A stretch of DNA of 64,000 nt from Lapillicoccus jejuensis (GTDB taxonomy: Bacteria > Actinomycetota > Actinomycetes > Actinomycetales > Dermatophilaceae), in contig NZ_VFMN01000001.1 of the NCBI RefSeq assembly GCF_006715055.1, positions 1,922,001 through 1,986,000 on the forward strand, read 5' to 3'. The position numbers were made by a program, and so were the translations under genes. Each line of letters opens with the position of its first letter. Within the stretch, counting starts at the first letter, position 1. The notes beneath the pieces are model-generated. The model did no database searches and had not been told where the DNA came from. It worked only from the letters and a program-made list of their open reading frames with translations. Positions 34,436-43,319 of the stretch are shown piece after piece.

Positions 34436-36304
34436 ATGCGCCTGCCCCGTAGCACCCGCTCGACCCGGCGACCGGCCGTCGTGGCCGTGACCGTCCTGGC
34501 CTCGGCCGGCCTCCTCGCGACCGGGACCGCTGGGGCGGCGACGCCCGCCGGACCGGCGCCGGGGGGCGTCGGCACCACCGAGGCGCGGGACGTCGACCGG
34601 GGCGTCACCCACGAGCGCAACCCGCTCGTACCGGTGGGCGCCTCGTGGACCGAGCACTACTTCTCGTCACCGCAGGAGGACTCGCCGACCCCGGTGCAGC
34701 TGCACGCCGACGTGCTGCGTCCGACGACGGTGCCGGACGGCACGCCGACGCCGGTGATCCTCTCGGTGGGGCCGTACTTCAGCCACGCCGGGCAGACCGG
34801 CACCGAGACCGATGCGACCGGGCCCTCGCAGCGCTTCGCCGACCTCATCGAGGGCGCCAAGCCGCTCGCCCGCGGCTACACCGTCGTCATGGTCGACCTG
34901 CGCGGCTTCGGCGGCAGCACGGGCTGCCTCGACTGGCTGGGCCGCGGCGAGCAGGCCGACATCAAGGCTGCCGTCGAGTGGGCGGCCGCCCAGCCGTGGT
35001 CGACCGGGAAGGTCGGCACCTACGGCAAGTCGTACGACGCCTCGACCGGCCTGTGGGCCAACAACGTGCGCCCCAAGGGCCTCGCCGCGGTCGTCGCGCA
35101 GGAGCCGCTGTGGAACGGCTACAACTACTACTACTCCAACGAGGTCGCCCGACCGAACAACCGCTACACCCCGTTGGCCTACAACGGGATCGCGCAGATC
35201 CCGGCGACGCCCGGCGACACCGACCACTACGCGCGCAACGCCGCGTACGAGGCGACCCACCCCGAGTGCACGCAGGCCAACCTCGTGGGCGGCCTGACGA
35301 ACACGCGGCCCACCGACCCCTACTGGCTCGAGCGCGACAGCGTCCGGCCGGCCGCGGGGACGACGACGCCGATCTTCTTCACCCAGGGCTTCACCGAGTC
35401 CAACACCAAGCCCGAGCAGATGCAGGACTACCTGCAGGCGCACACGGGCGTCGAGCACGGCTGGATGGGCCCGTGGGAGCACGTGCGCGGCAACGAGCGC
35501 GACCCCGCCACGGGACGGCTGCTCGAGGGTCGCGGCGGCTTCTTCGCCGAGGTGATGAGCTTCTACGACCAGTACCTCAAGGGCCTGCCGCCGGCCGTCA
35601 CCCCGCCGGCCTTCGCCATCCAGGGCAGCGACGGGCAGTGGCGCGGCCAGGCGTCGTGGCCGGGAGCGACCCGTCCCGGCACCGTGTCGCTCGGTCGCGG
35701 CAGCTACGTCGACGACGGGCGGGCCGGCACCACGACCGAGGTGACCGGGGCGACCGGCGACGTCGACCGTCAGGTCCGCAGCCGGCTCGTGCCGACCGCG
35801 GCGAGCGCGAAGGCGGCCTCCCCGGCCGCGACGGCCGCGTCGTCGTACCAGGTGCTCAGCAAGCCCGTCGCCGTCGCGACGCGGCTGACCGCGACGCCCT
35901 CGGTCACCCTGCGCACGACGGGCCACGGTGACGTCATGGTGCGCCTGTACGACGTCGACCCGGCCGCCGGGACCGGCGTGCTGGTCGACGAGAACGTCGC
36001 CCGTCTCCAGCCCGACCGGACCTCGTTCGAGCTGAAGTCGCTCGACTGGGAGCTGGCGCCCGGGCACCGGCTCGCCGTGAGCGTGGGCACCATCGACCCC
36101 ACGGGTTACTGGAACCCGAGGCCGAGCGGCACCACGGTGACGGTCACGGCGGTGTACCTGACGCTCGAGACGCAGTCGCCGAGGAACGACCGGCCGACCC
36201 ATGGCGAGGAGTCCGCGTTCCTCGCCGGCTACGTCGCGGACAACACCGTGCCGGTGGCGGTGGACGGGCCCGGGACCTTCGCGGTGCCGGTCCCGCGCGG
36301 CTGA
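34436..36304 (+). CDS. Secreted CocE/NonD-type hydrolase (Xaa-Pro dipeptidyl-peptidase-like)
   Basis: About 622 residues. ATG 34436 is favoured over 34430 because GGAAG is better spaced. A signal peptide (PAVVAVTVLASAGLLATGTAGA) is followed by an alpha/beta-hydrolase: LSVGPYFSHAG, VMVDLRGFGGSTGCLD, GTYGKSYDAST (nucleophile Ser, S15 motif G-x-S-Y), GVEHGWMGPWEH with the likely catalytic His region, and a C-terminal jelly-roll (PSVTLRTTGHGDVMVRLYDVD) typical of CocE and X-Pro dipeptidyl-peptidases. It acts outside the cell on an ester or peptide; the substrate is unknown. Confidence 0.88.
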   Translation: MRLPRSTRSTRRPAVVAVTVLASAGLLATGTAGAATPAGPAPGGVGTTEARDVDRGVTHERNPLVPVGASWTEHYFSSPQEDSPTPVQLHADVLRPTTVPDGTPTPVILSVGPYFSHAGQTGTETDATGPSQRFADLIEGAKPLARGYTVVMVDLRGFGGSTGCLDWLGRGEQADIKAAVEWAAAQPWSTGKVGTYGKSYDASTGLWANNVRPKGLAAVVAQEPLWNGYNYYYSNEVARPNNRYTPLAYNGIAQIPATPGDTDHYARNAAYEATHPECTQANLVGGLTNTRPTDPYWLERDSVRPAAGTTTPIFFTQGFTESNTKPEQMQDYLQAHTGVEHGWMGPWEHVRGNERDPATGRLLEGRGGFFAEVMSFYDQYLKGLPPAVTPPAFAIQGSDGQWRGQASWPGATRPGTVSLGRGSYVDDGRAGTTTEVTGATGDVDRQVRSRLVPTAASAKAASPAATAASSYQVLSKPVAVATRLTATPSVTLRTTGHGDVMVRLYDVDPAAGTGVLVDENVARLQPDRTSFELKSLDWELAPGHRLAVSVGTIDPTGYWNPRPSGTTVTVTAVYLTLETQSPRNDRPTHGEESAFLAGYVADNTVPVAVDGPGTFAVPVPRG

Positions 36305-36339
36305 CGGGGAAGTGCCTCGTGGCCGGCGTCCGTGAGGTC

Positions 36340-36467
36340 GTCGACGCCCCGCCGGCACCGGGGTCCAGTCCGGCGTCGTCGGCGCGGCGACCATGGTCAT
36401 CCAGCACGTGCTGTCCGCCGACCGGGTCGACCTCGCGATCGCCCAGCGCACCTCGGCCGCCTCGTAG
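36340..36467 (+). pseudogene. Possible C-terminal remnant of an unidentified gene
   Basis: Between the hydrolase and the histidine kinase, the plus strand reads TGVQSGVVGAATMVIQHVL followed by SADRVDLAIAQRTSAAS and a stop at 36467. It looks like the tail of a protein, but there is no upstream open frame. The only in-frame ATG (36393) would give 24 residues. A decayed gene end is the best guess. Confidence 0.3.
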
Positions 36468-36474
36468 GAGCCGG

Positions 36475-38097
36475 TCAGCCGCGGCCGGCGGGCAGGTCGA
36501 CGCACACGGTCGTGCCGACGCCCGGCGTGCTGTGCACCTCGAGGGAGCCGGCCATCGCCTCCGTGAGCCCGCGGGCCAGCGGCAGGCCGAGCCCGACCCC
36601 GCCGTCCGCGTCGCGGCCCAGGCGGTCGAAGGGGACGAAGAGCCGCCCGAGGTGCTCGCGGGCGATCCCGGGACCGTTGTCGCGCACGGTGATCCGCACC
36701 TGCCCCTCGTCGACGCTCCAGCCGACGAGCACCCGTCCCCCCGGGCGGTGGTAGCGCAGCGCGTTGGTGACGAGGTTGAGCAGGATCTGCCGGACCCGGC
36801 GCTCGTCGGCGTGGACGAGCACCGTCGTCGTCATCGGGGCGGTGTGCAGGGTGACCCGCTCGGCCGCGGCCAGCGGCGCGACCATGGCCAGGACGTCGGC
36901 GACGACCGGCTCGACGGGGACGTCGCGCAGCGACAGGGGCAGCGAGCGGGTCTCGATGCGGGACACGTCGAGGACGTCGGCGACCATCGTGAGGATGTGC
37001 TCGGCGGCCCCGCCGATGTGCCGCAGGGCCTCCGCCCGCCGGTCCGGGGGCAGGTCGAGGGTGGCCAGCAGCTCGGTGAACCCGGTGATCGCCTGCAGGG
37101 GCGTGCGCAGCTCGTGCCCGAGGGCCGTGACGAAGTCGGTCTTGGCGCGGTTCGCGGACTCCGCGGCGGCGGCGGCCACCTCCGCCTCGGCCCGTGCGCG
37201 GCGCTCGCGCTCGGCGGCCCGCGCCGCGGTGACGTCGAGGACGTTGACCGACAGGGCCCGTGGCAGGCCCCGGGCGTCCATGATCGGTGAGGCGGCGACG
37301 ACGAGGTCGAGCGGGCCGCCGCCCGGGGACCCGGCCGTGGCGTCGTACTCCTCGTGCCGGGCGCCGCGACGGCGGGGGGCGAGCGGCACGACGACGTCGT
37401 CGAGGGCCGCACCGACGAGCTCGTCCTCGGGACGCCCCAGCAGCGCCACGAGGGCGTGGTTGACCCGCGTGACCTCGCCCTGCGGCGTGGTGAGGGCCAT
37501 GCCGACCGCGTTGTCCTCGAAGGCGCGGCGGAAGCGCTCCTCGCTGACGGCCAGCGCCCCGACGACCGCGTCGTGGTCGATGGCCACCGACGCGAGGTGC
37601 GTGAGCCGGGCGACGAGCAGCTCCTCGCGCGCCGACGGGAGGTGGGGCTCGTGGTGGTAGACGGCGAAGGTGCCGCAGACGCCGTCGCGCCCGCGGATGG
37701 GCGTGGACCAGCAGGCCCGCAGCCCGGCCGCGTCGGCGAGCGAGCGGTAGCGGGCCCAGCGCGGGTCGGACCGGATGTCGTCGGCGACGACCGGGAGGCC
37801 GGTGTGCGCGGCGGTGCCGCACGACCCGGCGTCGGGGCCGATCGCCATCCCGTCGATGTGCGCGGAGTAGTCGGTGGGCAGCGTGGGTGCGGCGCCGTGC
37901 CGCAGCGTGCCGGCGACCCGGTCGAGGAGCAGCACCGAGCAGTGGCTTCCCGGGACGAGGTCCTCGTACGTCGTCGCGACGTCGGTGAGGACGCCGACGA
38001 GGGGCCCGCCGACGGCGATCCGCTCGAGGATGCCGGTCTGCCGGGTGAGCAGCGCGACGGCGTCCTCCTGCGCGAGGGGCAGGTCGAGGGCGGTCAC
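36475..38097 (-). CDS. Soluble GAF-PAS histidine kinase
   Basis: 540 residues from GTG 38097, overlapping the response-regulator stop (GTGA). No membrane helices are visible. Domains in order: GAF (about 30-180, with GSCGTAAHTGLPVVADDI), PAS (about 185-300), a coiled coil, HisKA with the phosphorylatable His in TALGHELRTPLQAI, and HATPase with NLVTNALRYH, DNGPGIA and GVGLGLPL. It would sense a cytoplasmic signal and phosphorylate the adjacent OmpR-type regulator. Targets are unknown. Confidence 0.94.
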   Translation of the reverse strand: MTALDLPLAQEDAVALLTRQTGILERIAVGGPLVGVLTDVATTYEDLVPGSHCSVLLLDRVAGTLRHGAAPTLPTDYSAHIDGMAIGPDAGSCGTAAHTGLPVVADDIRSDPRWARYRSLADAAGLRACWSTPIRGRDGVCGTFAVYHHEPHLPSAREELLVARLTHLASVAIDHDAVVGALAVSEERFRRAFEDNAVGMALTTPQGEVTRVNHALVALLGRPEDELVGAALDDVVVPLAPRRRGARHEEYDATAGSPGGGPLDLVVAASPIMDARGLPRALSVNVLDVTAARAAERERRARAEAEVAAAAAESANRAKTDFVTALGHELRTPLQAITGFTELLATLDLPPDRRAEALRHIGGAAEHILTMVADVLDVSRIETRSLPLSLRDVPVEPVVADVLAMVAPLAAAERVTLHTAPMTTTVLVHADERRVRQILLNLVTNALRYHRPGGRVLVGWSVDEGQVRITVRDNGPGIAREHLGRLFVPFDRLGRDADGGVGLGLPLARGLTEAMAGSLEVHSTPGVGTTVCVDLPAGRG

Positions 38098-38810
38098 GGG
38101 CCGGACCGGTATCCCACACCGCGCACGGTGACGAGGTGGCCGGGTCCGAGCTTGTGCCGCAGCCGGTGCACGTGCTCGGTCACCGTGGCCTCGCTCTGCC
38201 AGCCGTGCGAGCTGGCCCAGACGTGCTCGAGGAGCTGGGCCCGGGTGAAGACCTGACGGGGATGGGCGTGCAGGAACGCGACGAGGTCGAACTCCTTGGC
38301 GGTCAACGGCACCGGCTCGCCGTCCACCTCGACCTCCCGGGTCCCGTGGTCGATGCGCAGCCGCGCCGCGCCACCGCCCGTCGCCGGGGGCCGCGGGGCC
38401 TGTCCGTCCGTCGCCCCACGGCCGGAGGGGTCCCTCCCGACGGTGCGCCGCAGCACGGAGCGGACCCGGGCGGCGAGCTCGCCCGGAGAGAACGGCTTGA
38501 CGAGGTAGTCGTCGGCGCCGAGGTCGAGCCCGGTGATCCGGTCGCCCTCGCCGTCCCGACCGGACAGCACGACCACGGGGGTGACGTCGCCCGCGGCGCG
38601 CAGCCGGCGCAGGAGGTCGAGACCCGAGAGGCCCGGCAGCGACAGGTCGAGGACGACGAGGTCGGGACGGTGCCGTTCGATCCCGGCCCAGGCGGCGTAC
38701 CCGTCGGCGGCCTCGTGGACGTCGTACCCCTCGGCCTCGAGCTGCCAGCACACGACCGTGCGGACGCGCGCGTCGTCGTCGACGACGAGGAGCGACGCCG
38801 CACCACGCAT
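38094..38810 (-). CDS. OmpR-family response regulator
   Basis: 238 residues. The receiver domain has the acidic pocket DDD, phospho-acceptor Asp in LVVLDLSLPG, and Lys in YLVKPFSPGEL. A Gly/Pro-rich linker leads to an OmpR-type winged helix (LTAKEFDLVAFLHAHP, SEATVTEHVHRLRHKLG, TVRGVGYR). It is the first gene of the operon with the GAF-PAS kinase, which begins inside its stop codon, so stoichiometric co-translation is expected. Confidence 0.96.
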   Translation of the reverse strand: MRGAASLLVVDDDARVRTVVCWQLEAEGYDVHEAADGYAAWAGIERHRPDLVVLDLSLPGLSGLDLLRRLRAAGDVTPVVVLSGRDGEGDRITGLDLGADDYLVKPFSPGELAARVRSVLRRTVGRDPSGRGATDGQAPRPPATGGGAARLRIDHGTREVEVDGEPVPLTAKEFDLVAFLHAHPRQVFTRAQLLEHVWASSHGWQSEATVTEHVHRLRHKLGPGHLVTVRGVGYRSGP

Positions 38811-38873
38811 GCACGGACGGTACCCGCCGTCCCTGGGTGGGGCGAGGCGTTCGAGCGGAACGGCGCCGTCCGC

Positions 38874-39620
38874 TCAGGGGAAGCGCGCGCGGGCCGCCTC
38901 CGCCGGGGGGCCGTCGGGGGACAGGAGGAGGACCGCGTCGTCGACGCCGGCGGCGTCGTACCGGCGCAGCGTGGGGCCGAGCGCCGCGAGGTCGTCGTCG
39001 TCGCGGACGGGGACGGCGCACACGACGGCGCGCCGCCCACCGGCGGCCCGGAAGCGCTCGTGCGCGGCCAGGATCTCGTCGGGGGTGGTGCGGTAGCCCG
39101 AGGCCAGCCACCCCTCGAAGTCGCGGGCCGCGCGCTCGACGTTGCGGCCCCACGAGCCGAGCAGCATCGCGGGTCGGCCCCCCGGACGAGGCGCCACCCG
39201 CGCCGCACCGTCCCCGCCCTCCTCGAGCAGGGTGCGCAGCCGGGCCGCGCGCTCGCGGAAGACGGCGAACCGCGTGCCGTACGACGCGTCGAGGGCCGCG
39301 TAGTCGTCGGCCGTCGAGCCGGGGCTCACCCCGAGCACGAGGCGTTCGCCGCACAGGGAGCGCAGGGTGAGGACACGGTGCGCGACGTCGACCGGGTGCA
39401 GCAGCGGGAGCTGCACCGTCGCCGTACCGAGCTCGACGTCCTGCGTCACCGCCGCGGCGGCGGCGAGCACCGTGAACGGGTCGGGCACGAGGGGGCCGCG
39501 GCCCACGACGTGCGGCGCCCAGAGCGACTCGAACCCGGCGGCGGCGAGCCGCCGGGCCCAGCGCACGACGTCGTACGGCGCCGCGTCGTCGAGGTGGACG
39601 AGGGTCGCGCCGAGGCGCAC
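38874..39620 (-). CDS. Short LLM-class flavin/F420-dependent oxidoreductase
   Basis: 248 residues, shorter than the usual 290-350. Features are LAAAGFESLWAPHVVGRGPL, DPFTVLAAAAAVTQDVELGTATVQLPL, CGERLVLGVSPGST and MLLGSWGRNVERAARDFEGWLASGY. The luciferase-like barrel appears complete but compact. The gene ends 63 bp before the response-regulator start, and its own start lies 10 bp after the acetoacetate-CoA ligase stop, so it is probably co-transcribed with the ligase. Substrate unknown. Confidence 0.83.
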   Translation of the reverse strand: MRLGATLVHLDDAAPYDVVRWARRLAAAGFESLWAPHVVGRGPLVPDPFTVLAAAAAVTQDVELGTATVQLPLLHPVDVAHRVLTLRSLCGERLVLGVSPGSTADDYAALDASYGTRFAVFRERAARLRTLLEEGGDGAARVAPRPGGRPAMLLGSWGRNVERAARDFEGWLASGYRTTPDEILAAHERFRAAGGRRAVVCAVPVRDDDDLAALGPTLRRYDAAGVDDAVLLLSPDGPPAEAARARFP

Positions 39621-39630
39621 GGGTCCGCCC

Positions 39631-41625
39631 TCAGCCGTCCCGGCCGAGGCGCTCGGCCGCGAACCGCTGGTACCAGTACAGGGTCTCGGGGTCGTCGACC
39701 GAGGCGACGTTCGCGGCCTTCTCCAGGGGCGTGCCCCGCATGAGCTTCTTGACCGGCACCTCGAGCTTCTTCCCGCTGAGGGTGTGCGGGACCGCCGGCG
39801 CCCGGAGGATCTCGTCCGGGACGTGCCGCGGCGTGAGCCGGGTGCGCAGCGTGGTGACGATCCTCGCGCGCAGCTCGTCGTCGAGCTCGTGGCCGTCGGC
39901 CGGGACCACGAACAGCCCCAGCCAGTACCCGTCGTCGGGTTGCTCGACCCCGATGACGAGGGCCTCGGCGATCTCCGGGAGCGTCGCCAGCACGTCGTAG
40001 AAGTCGCTGCTGCCGAGCCGCACCCCCTGGCGGTTGAGGGTCGAGTCCGAGCGGCCGTGGACGGACACGCTGCCGTCGTCGTGGAAGGTCACCCAGTCAC
40101 CGTGCCGCCAGACCCCGGGCCAGGTGTCGAAGTACGACTCGGCGTAGCGGTGGCCGTCCGGGTCGTCGACGAGGTGCACGGGCATCGACGGCATCGGCTG
40201 GGTGACGACGAGGTCGCCGACCTCCTCCACGACGGATCGGCCGTCGTCGTCCCACGCGGCGGCGTCGACCCCCGCCAGCCGGCCGCCGATCCGGCCGGGA
40301 CGCACGACGGAGTACTCGTTCGCGCCCACGAAGGCCCCGGAGATGTCGGTGCCACCGCTCGTGGAGTCGATGCGCAGGTCGGGGCTCACGTGCTCGGCGA
40401 CCCAGTGGTAGCCGGCCGTCGGCAGGGCCGACCCACTGACCATGAGGTGCCGCAGCCGGCCGAGGTCCCATGCCTCGCGCGGGGACACGCCCGAGGCCTG
40501 CGACGCGGTGACGACCGCCGCGCCGAGCAGCACGACGTCGGCGCTAGTGCGGGCCGCCACCTCCCACACCGCGCCCGGCGGGAAGCCCGGGCTGCCCTCG
40601 TACAGCACGATGCTCGCGCCCTGGGTCAGCGCGCCGAGCTGCATGTTCCACAGCGCCCACCCCGTGGAGGTGAAGGTGAACATCCGCTCGCCGGGCCGCA
40701 GCCCGCAGTAGAGACCCGCCCACTTGCTGCCCTCGAGGGCGATGCCGCCGTGCGAGTGGACCAGGCCCTTGGGGCGGCCCGTCGTCCCCGACGTGAAGAG
40801 CACCCACAGGGGGTGCGAGAACTCGACCTGCTCGAAGACCGGGTCGGTCCCCTCGCGGACGAGGTCCTCCCACGGGACCGCGCCGTCCGGGCCGGTGCGG
40901 TCCGGGAAGGCCACGGGGACGTGGACGGTGCGGCGCAGGGTCGGCAGGGCGGCCCGCAGCTCGGCGACGACGTCGGCGCGGTCGACCGTGCGGCCGTTCC
41001 AGTGGTAGCCGTCGGCGGCGAGCAGGACGACCGGCTCGAGCTGGGCGAGCCGGGCGATCGTGCCGTCGGCGCCGAAGTCCGGCGAGCAGCAGGACCACAC
41101 GGCCCCGACCGCGGCCGCCGCCAGGACCCCGACCACGGCGTGCTCGGTGTTGGGCAGGTACGCCGCCACCGTCTCACCGGGCCGCACGCCGGCCGCGCGC
41201 AGCCAGGCGGCGAGGGCACCCACCCGGCGGCGCAGGTCGCCGTACGTGATCTCGTGCGCCGGGTCGCCGCCCTCGCGGGCGACGACGAGCGCGGTCGCGT
41301 CGTCGTCCCCGCGGCGCAGGGCGTGCTCGGCCCAGCTGAGCCGGCCACCGGTGAACCACCGCGTGCGCGGCATCGGGTCGTCGGTGCGCACCTGCTCCCA
41401 CGGCGTGGAGAACCGCACGTCGAAGTGGTCGACGATGCTCAGCCAGAACCGGTCGAGGTCCTCGACGGACCAGGCCCACAGGTCGTCGTGGTCGGCGAAG
41501 GGCCGTCCCTCGCGCTCCTGCAGCCGGTCGAGGTAGGCGCGCAGCGCCGACCCCTGGATGCGCTCCGCCGAGGGGCGCCACAGGACGTCGCTGTCGTCGC
41601 GGCTGTCGCTGCCGTCGCTGGCCAT
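39631..41625 (-). CDS. Acetoacetate-CoA ligase
   Basis: A 664-residue ANL-superfamily enzyme. The N-terminal cap (VLWRPSAERIQGSALRAYL) is typical of acetoacetyl-CoA synthetase. The adenylation motifs are LFTSGTTGRPKGLVHSHGG, SGGTDISGAFVGAN and HGRSDSTLNRQGVRLGSSDFY, and the catalytic Lys lies in LSGKKLEVPVKK. It activates acetoacetate with ATP and CoA for ketone-body or PHB-linked metabolism. Leftward TACGGT (41640-41635) ends six or so bases from the ATG, consistent with a leaderless start. The short LLM gene follows in the same direction. Confidence 0.94.
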   Translation of the reverse strand: MASDGSDSRDDSDVLWRPSAERIQGSALRAYLDRLQEREGRPFADHDDLWAWSVEDLDRFWLSIVDHFDVRFSTPWEQVRTDDPMPRTRWFTGGRLSWAEHALRRGDDDATALVVAREGGDPAHEITYGDLRRRVGALAAWLRAAGVRPGETVAAYLPNTEHAVVGVLAAAAVGAVWSCCSPDFGADGTIARLAQLEPVVLLAADGYHWNGRTVDRADVVAELRAALPTLRRTVHVPVAFPDRTGPDGAVPWEDLVREGTDPVFEQVEFSHPLWVLFTSGTTGRPKGLVHSHGGIALEGSKWAGLYCGLRPGERMFTFTSTGWALWNMQLGALTQGASIVLYEGSPGFPPGAVWEVAARTSADVVLLGAAVVTASQASGVSPREAWDLGRLRHLMVSGSALPTAGYHWVAEHVSPDLRIDSTSGGTDISGAFVGANEYSVVRPGRIGGRLAGVDAAAWDDDGRSVVEEVGDLVVTQPMPSMPVHLVDDPDGHRYAESYFDTWPGVWRHGDWVTFHDDGSVSVHGRSDSTLNRQGVRLGSSDFYDVLATLPEIAEALVIGVEQPDDGYWLGLFVVPADGHELDDELRARIVTTLRTRLTPRHVPDEILRAPAVPHTLSGKKLEVPVKKLMRGTPLEKAANVASVDDPETLYWYQRFAAERLGRDG

Positions 41626-41675
41626 GGCCCGACCGTACGGCGCCCCGGCCCCGCGCGGACAGGCGGGCGGGCGCC

Positions 41676-41724
41676 GTTGAGACTCCGTTGAGGGAGGGGG
41701 GTGGCTGCGTTGAGGAACGTTGTC
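41676..41724 (+). promoter_or_regulatory. Helically phased GTTGAG direct repeats
   Basis: GTTGAG starts at 41676, 41687 and 41709, with a related GTTGTC at 41719. The separations are 11, 22 and 10 bp, that is, one, two and one DNA turns. They lie between the acetoacetate-CoA ligase and the rightward LLM gene and are a likely binding array for a regulator that contacts one DNA face. Confidence 0.6.
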
Positions 41725-41789
41725 GACGCTGGGCCCGACCGGGCGTCGACGACGCCGCCCGCCGCTCGTCAGACCCGAAGGAGCCGACG

Positions 41790-42782
41790 ATGAAGCTCGC
41801 TCTCTACCTGCCGAACTTCCGCGACCACGTGACGATCAAGGAGCTCGAGGACCTCACGGCCCTCGCGGAGGAGCTCGACTTCGACTCGGTGTGGACCCTG
41901 GACCGGATCATCGTCCCGGAGGCCTCGGACCGCGGGGAGATGCAGTTCCCGTTCGGGATGATGATGGACTTCCCGCCGCAGATGCCCGTCATCGCCAAGG
42001 GCAAGTGGTTCCAGGGCATGCCGCTCATCCCGTGGCTGGCCGCCAAGACGCAGAAGGTGCGGATCGGGATGAGCATCATCGACACCCCGTACCGCTCCCC
42101 GGGGGTGCTGGCCGCCGAGCTCGCGACCCAGGACCACCTCTCCGACGGCCGGCTCAACGTGGGCGTGGGGTCGGGCTGGATGCCCGAGGAGTTCGCCGCG
42201 GCGAGCGTCCCGCACCTCTTCCCCCGTCGTCACGGTCACGTGCGCGAGACGATCGAGATCATGCAGGGCATCTGGGAGAACGAGCTCTTCGAGTACCACG
42301 GCGAGTTCGCCGACTTCGAGCTCTCCGGCTTCGGTCACCAGCCGCTGCAGAAGCCCGGTCCGCCGATCTACTTCTCGGGGTTGAAGGACCCGGCCCGTTC
42401 GGCGAAGCGGATCGCCAGGTACGGCCTGCAGGGCTGGATCGGCATCCAGGACTCGCCCGAGGACATCGCCCGGTGGAAGGGCGCGATGAAGGAGGAGCTG
42501 GAGAAGATCGGCAAGGACTTCCCCGACGGCTTCGACATGTGCTCGATGATCTGGTTCACCATCACCGACGAGGACGTCGACCAGACCCCGGCCGGCAAGG
42601 GCAGCAACCTGCTCGTCGGCAGCGCCCGGCAGATCGAGGACATCCTCAAGCGCTACCAGGAGGCGGGGATGACGATGCCGCTGCTGTGGCCCCCGTTCCG
42701 CGACGTGCCGACGAGCAAGACCCTCGACGACCTCAAGCGGCTGGTCGAGGAGATCATGCCCAAGGTGAACGCCGAGGCCTGA
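41790..42782 (+). CDS. LLM-class F420-dependent oxidoreductase
   Basis: 330 residues from ATG 41790 with a perfect AAGGAG six bases upstream. LALYLPNFRDHVTIKELEDL, TQKVRIGMSIIDTPYRSPGVLA, LSDGRLNVGVGSGWMPEEFAA and PPIYFSGLKDP follow the luciferase-like fold. The insertion MQFPFGMMMDFPPQMP near residue 50 is unusual among the LLM genes here. A PPOX-type gene follows two bases after its stop; together they suggest a cofactor-F420 reduction pathway, although the substrate is unknown. Confidence 0.9.
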   Translation: MKLALYLPNFRDHVTIKELEDLTALAEELDFDSVWTLDRIIVPEASDRGEMQFPFGMMMDFPPQMPVIAKGKWFQGMPLIPWLAAKTQKVRIGMSIIDTPYRSPGVLAAELATQDHLSDGRLNVGVGSGWMPEEFAAASVPHLFPRRHGHVRETIEIMQGIWENELFEYHGEFADFELSGFGHQPLQKPGPPIYFSGLKDPARSAKRIARYGLQGWIGIQDSPEDIARWKGAMKEELEKIGKDFPDGFDMCSMIWFTITDEDVDQTPAGKGSNLLVGSARQIEDILKRYQEAGMTMPLLWPPFRDVPTSKTLDDLKRLVEEIMPKVNAEA

Positions 42783-42784
42783 GC

Positions 42785-43225
42785 GTGAGGCTGCCCGAGG
42801 GCGAGGCGCGCGAGCGCCTCGCCCGCGAGGTCCACGGGGTCCTGGTCACCCTCCACCCGGAGCGGGGTCCGGACCCGCAGCCGGTCGTCTTCGCGGTCAC
42901 CGAGCAGGACGGCGCGGCGTTCGTCGGCGTCCCGATCGACAAGGTCAAGCCGAAGCGGTCGTCGCGGCTGCGGCGCGAGGACAACCTCGAGGCCGACCCG
43001 CGCGGGTCGCTCCTCGTCGAGCACTGGGAGACCGACGACTGGTCGCGGCTGTGGTGGGTGCGAGCTCAGCTCGAGCACGTCCCCGACCCCGCGGAGCCGG
43101 TCGTCGAGGACCTGGCCGACCGGTTGGCCGGCGCGGTGCCCCAGTACGCCGACAAACCGTTCCACCGGGTGCTCGTGTGCCGCGTCGTCGGGATCACCGG
43201 CTGGGCGGCGTCCGAGGACGCCTGA
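42785..43225 (+). CDS. PPOX-class (F420/FMN-dependent) oxidoreductase
   Basis: 146 residues from GTG 42785, immediately after the LLM gene. VHGVLVTLHPERGPDPQPVVFAV, FVGVPIDKVKPKRSSRLRREDNLEADPRGSLLVEHW and WWVRAQ form the split-barrel pyridoxamine-oxidase-like fold; the KxK..S..RxxNL segment is typical of the TIGR03668-like F420 group. A role paired with the LLM enzyme is inferred from the two-gene operon. Confidence 0.85.
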   Translation: MRLPEGEARERLAREVHGVLVTLHPERGPDPQPVVFAVTEQDGAAFVGVPIDKVKPKRSSRLRREDNLEADPRGSLLVEHWETDDWSRLWWVRAQLEHVPDPAEPVVEDLADRLAGAVPQYADKPFHRVLVCRVVGITGWAASEDA

Positions 43226-43319
43226 CCCGTCTCTTCGTCATCATCTTCCCAGGACGCGTCAGGTGCGTTCCCCTGGCTCGCTGAGCGACGGCTGGTCAGG
43301 GGCCGCCCCGGCGGCGGCC

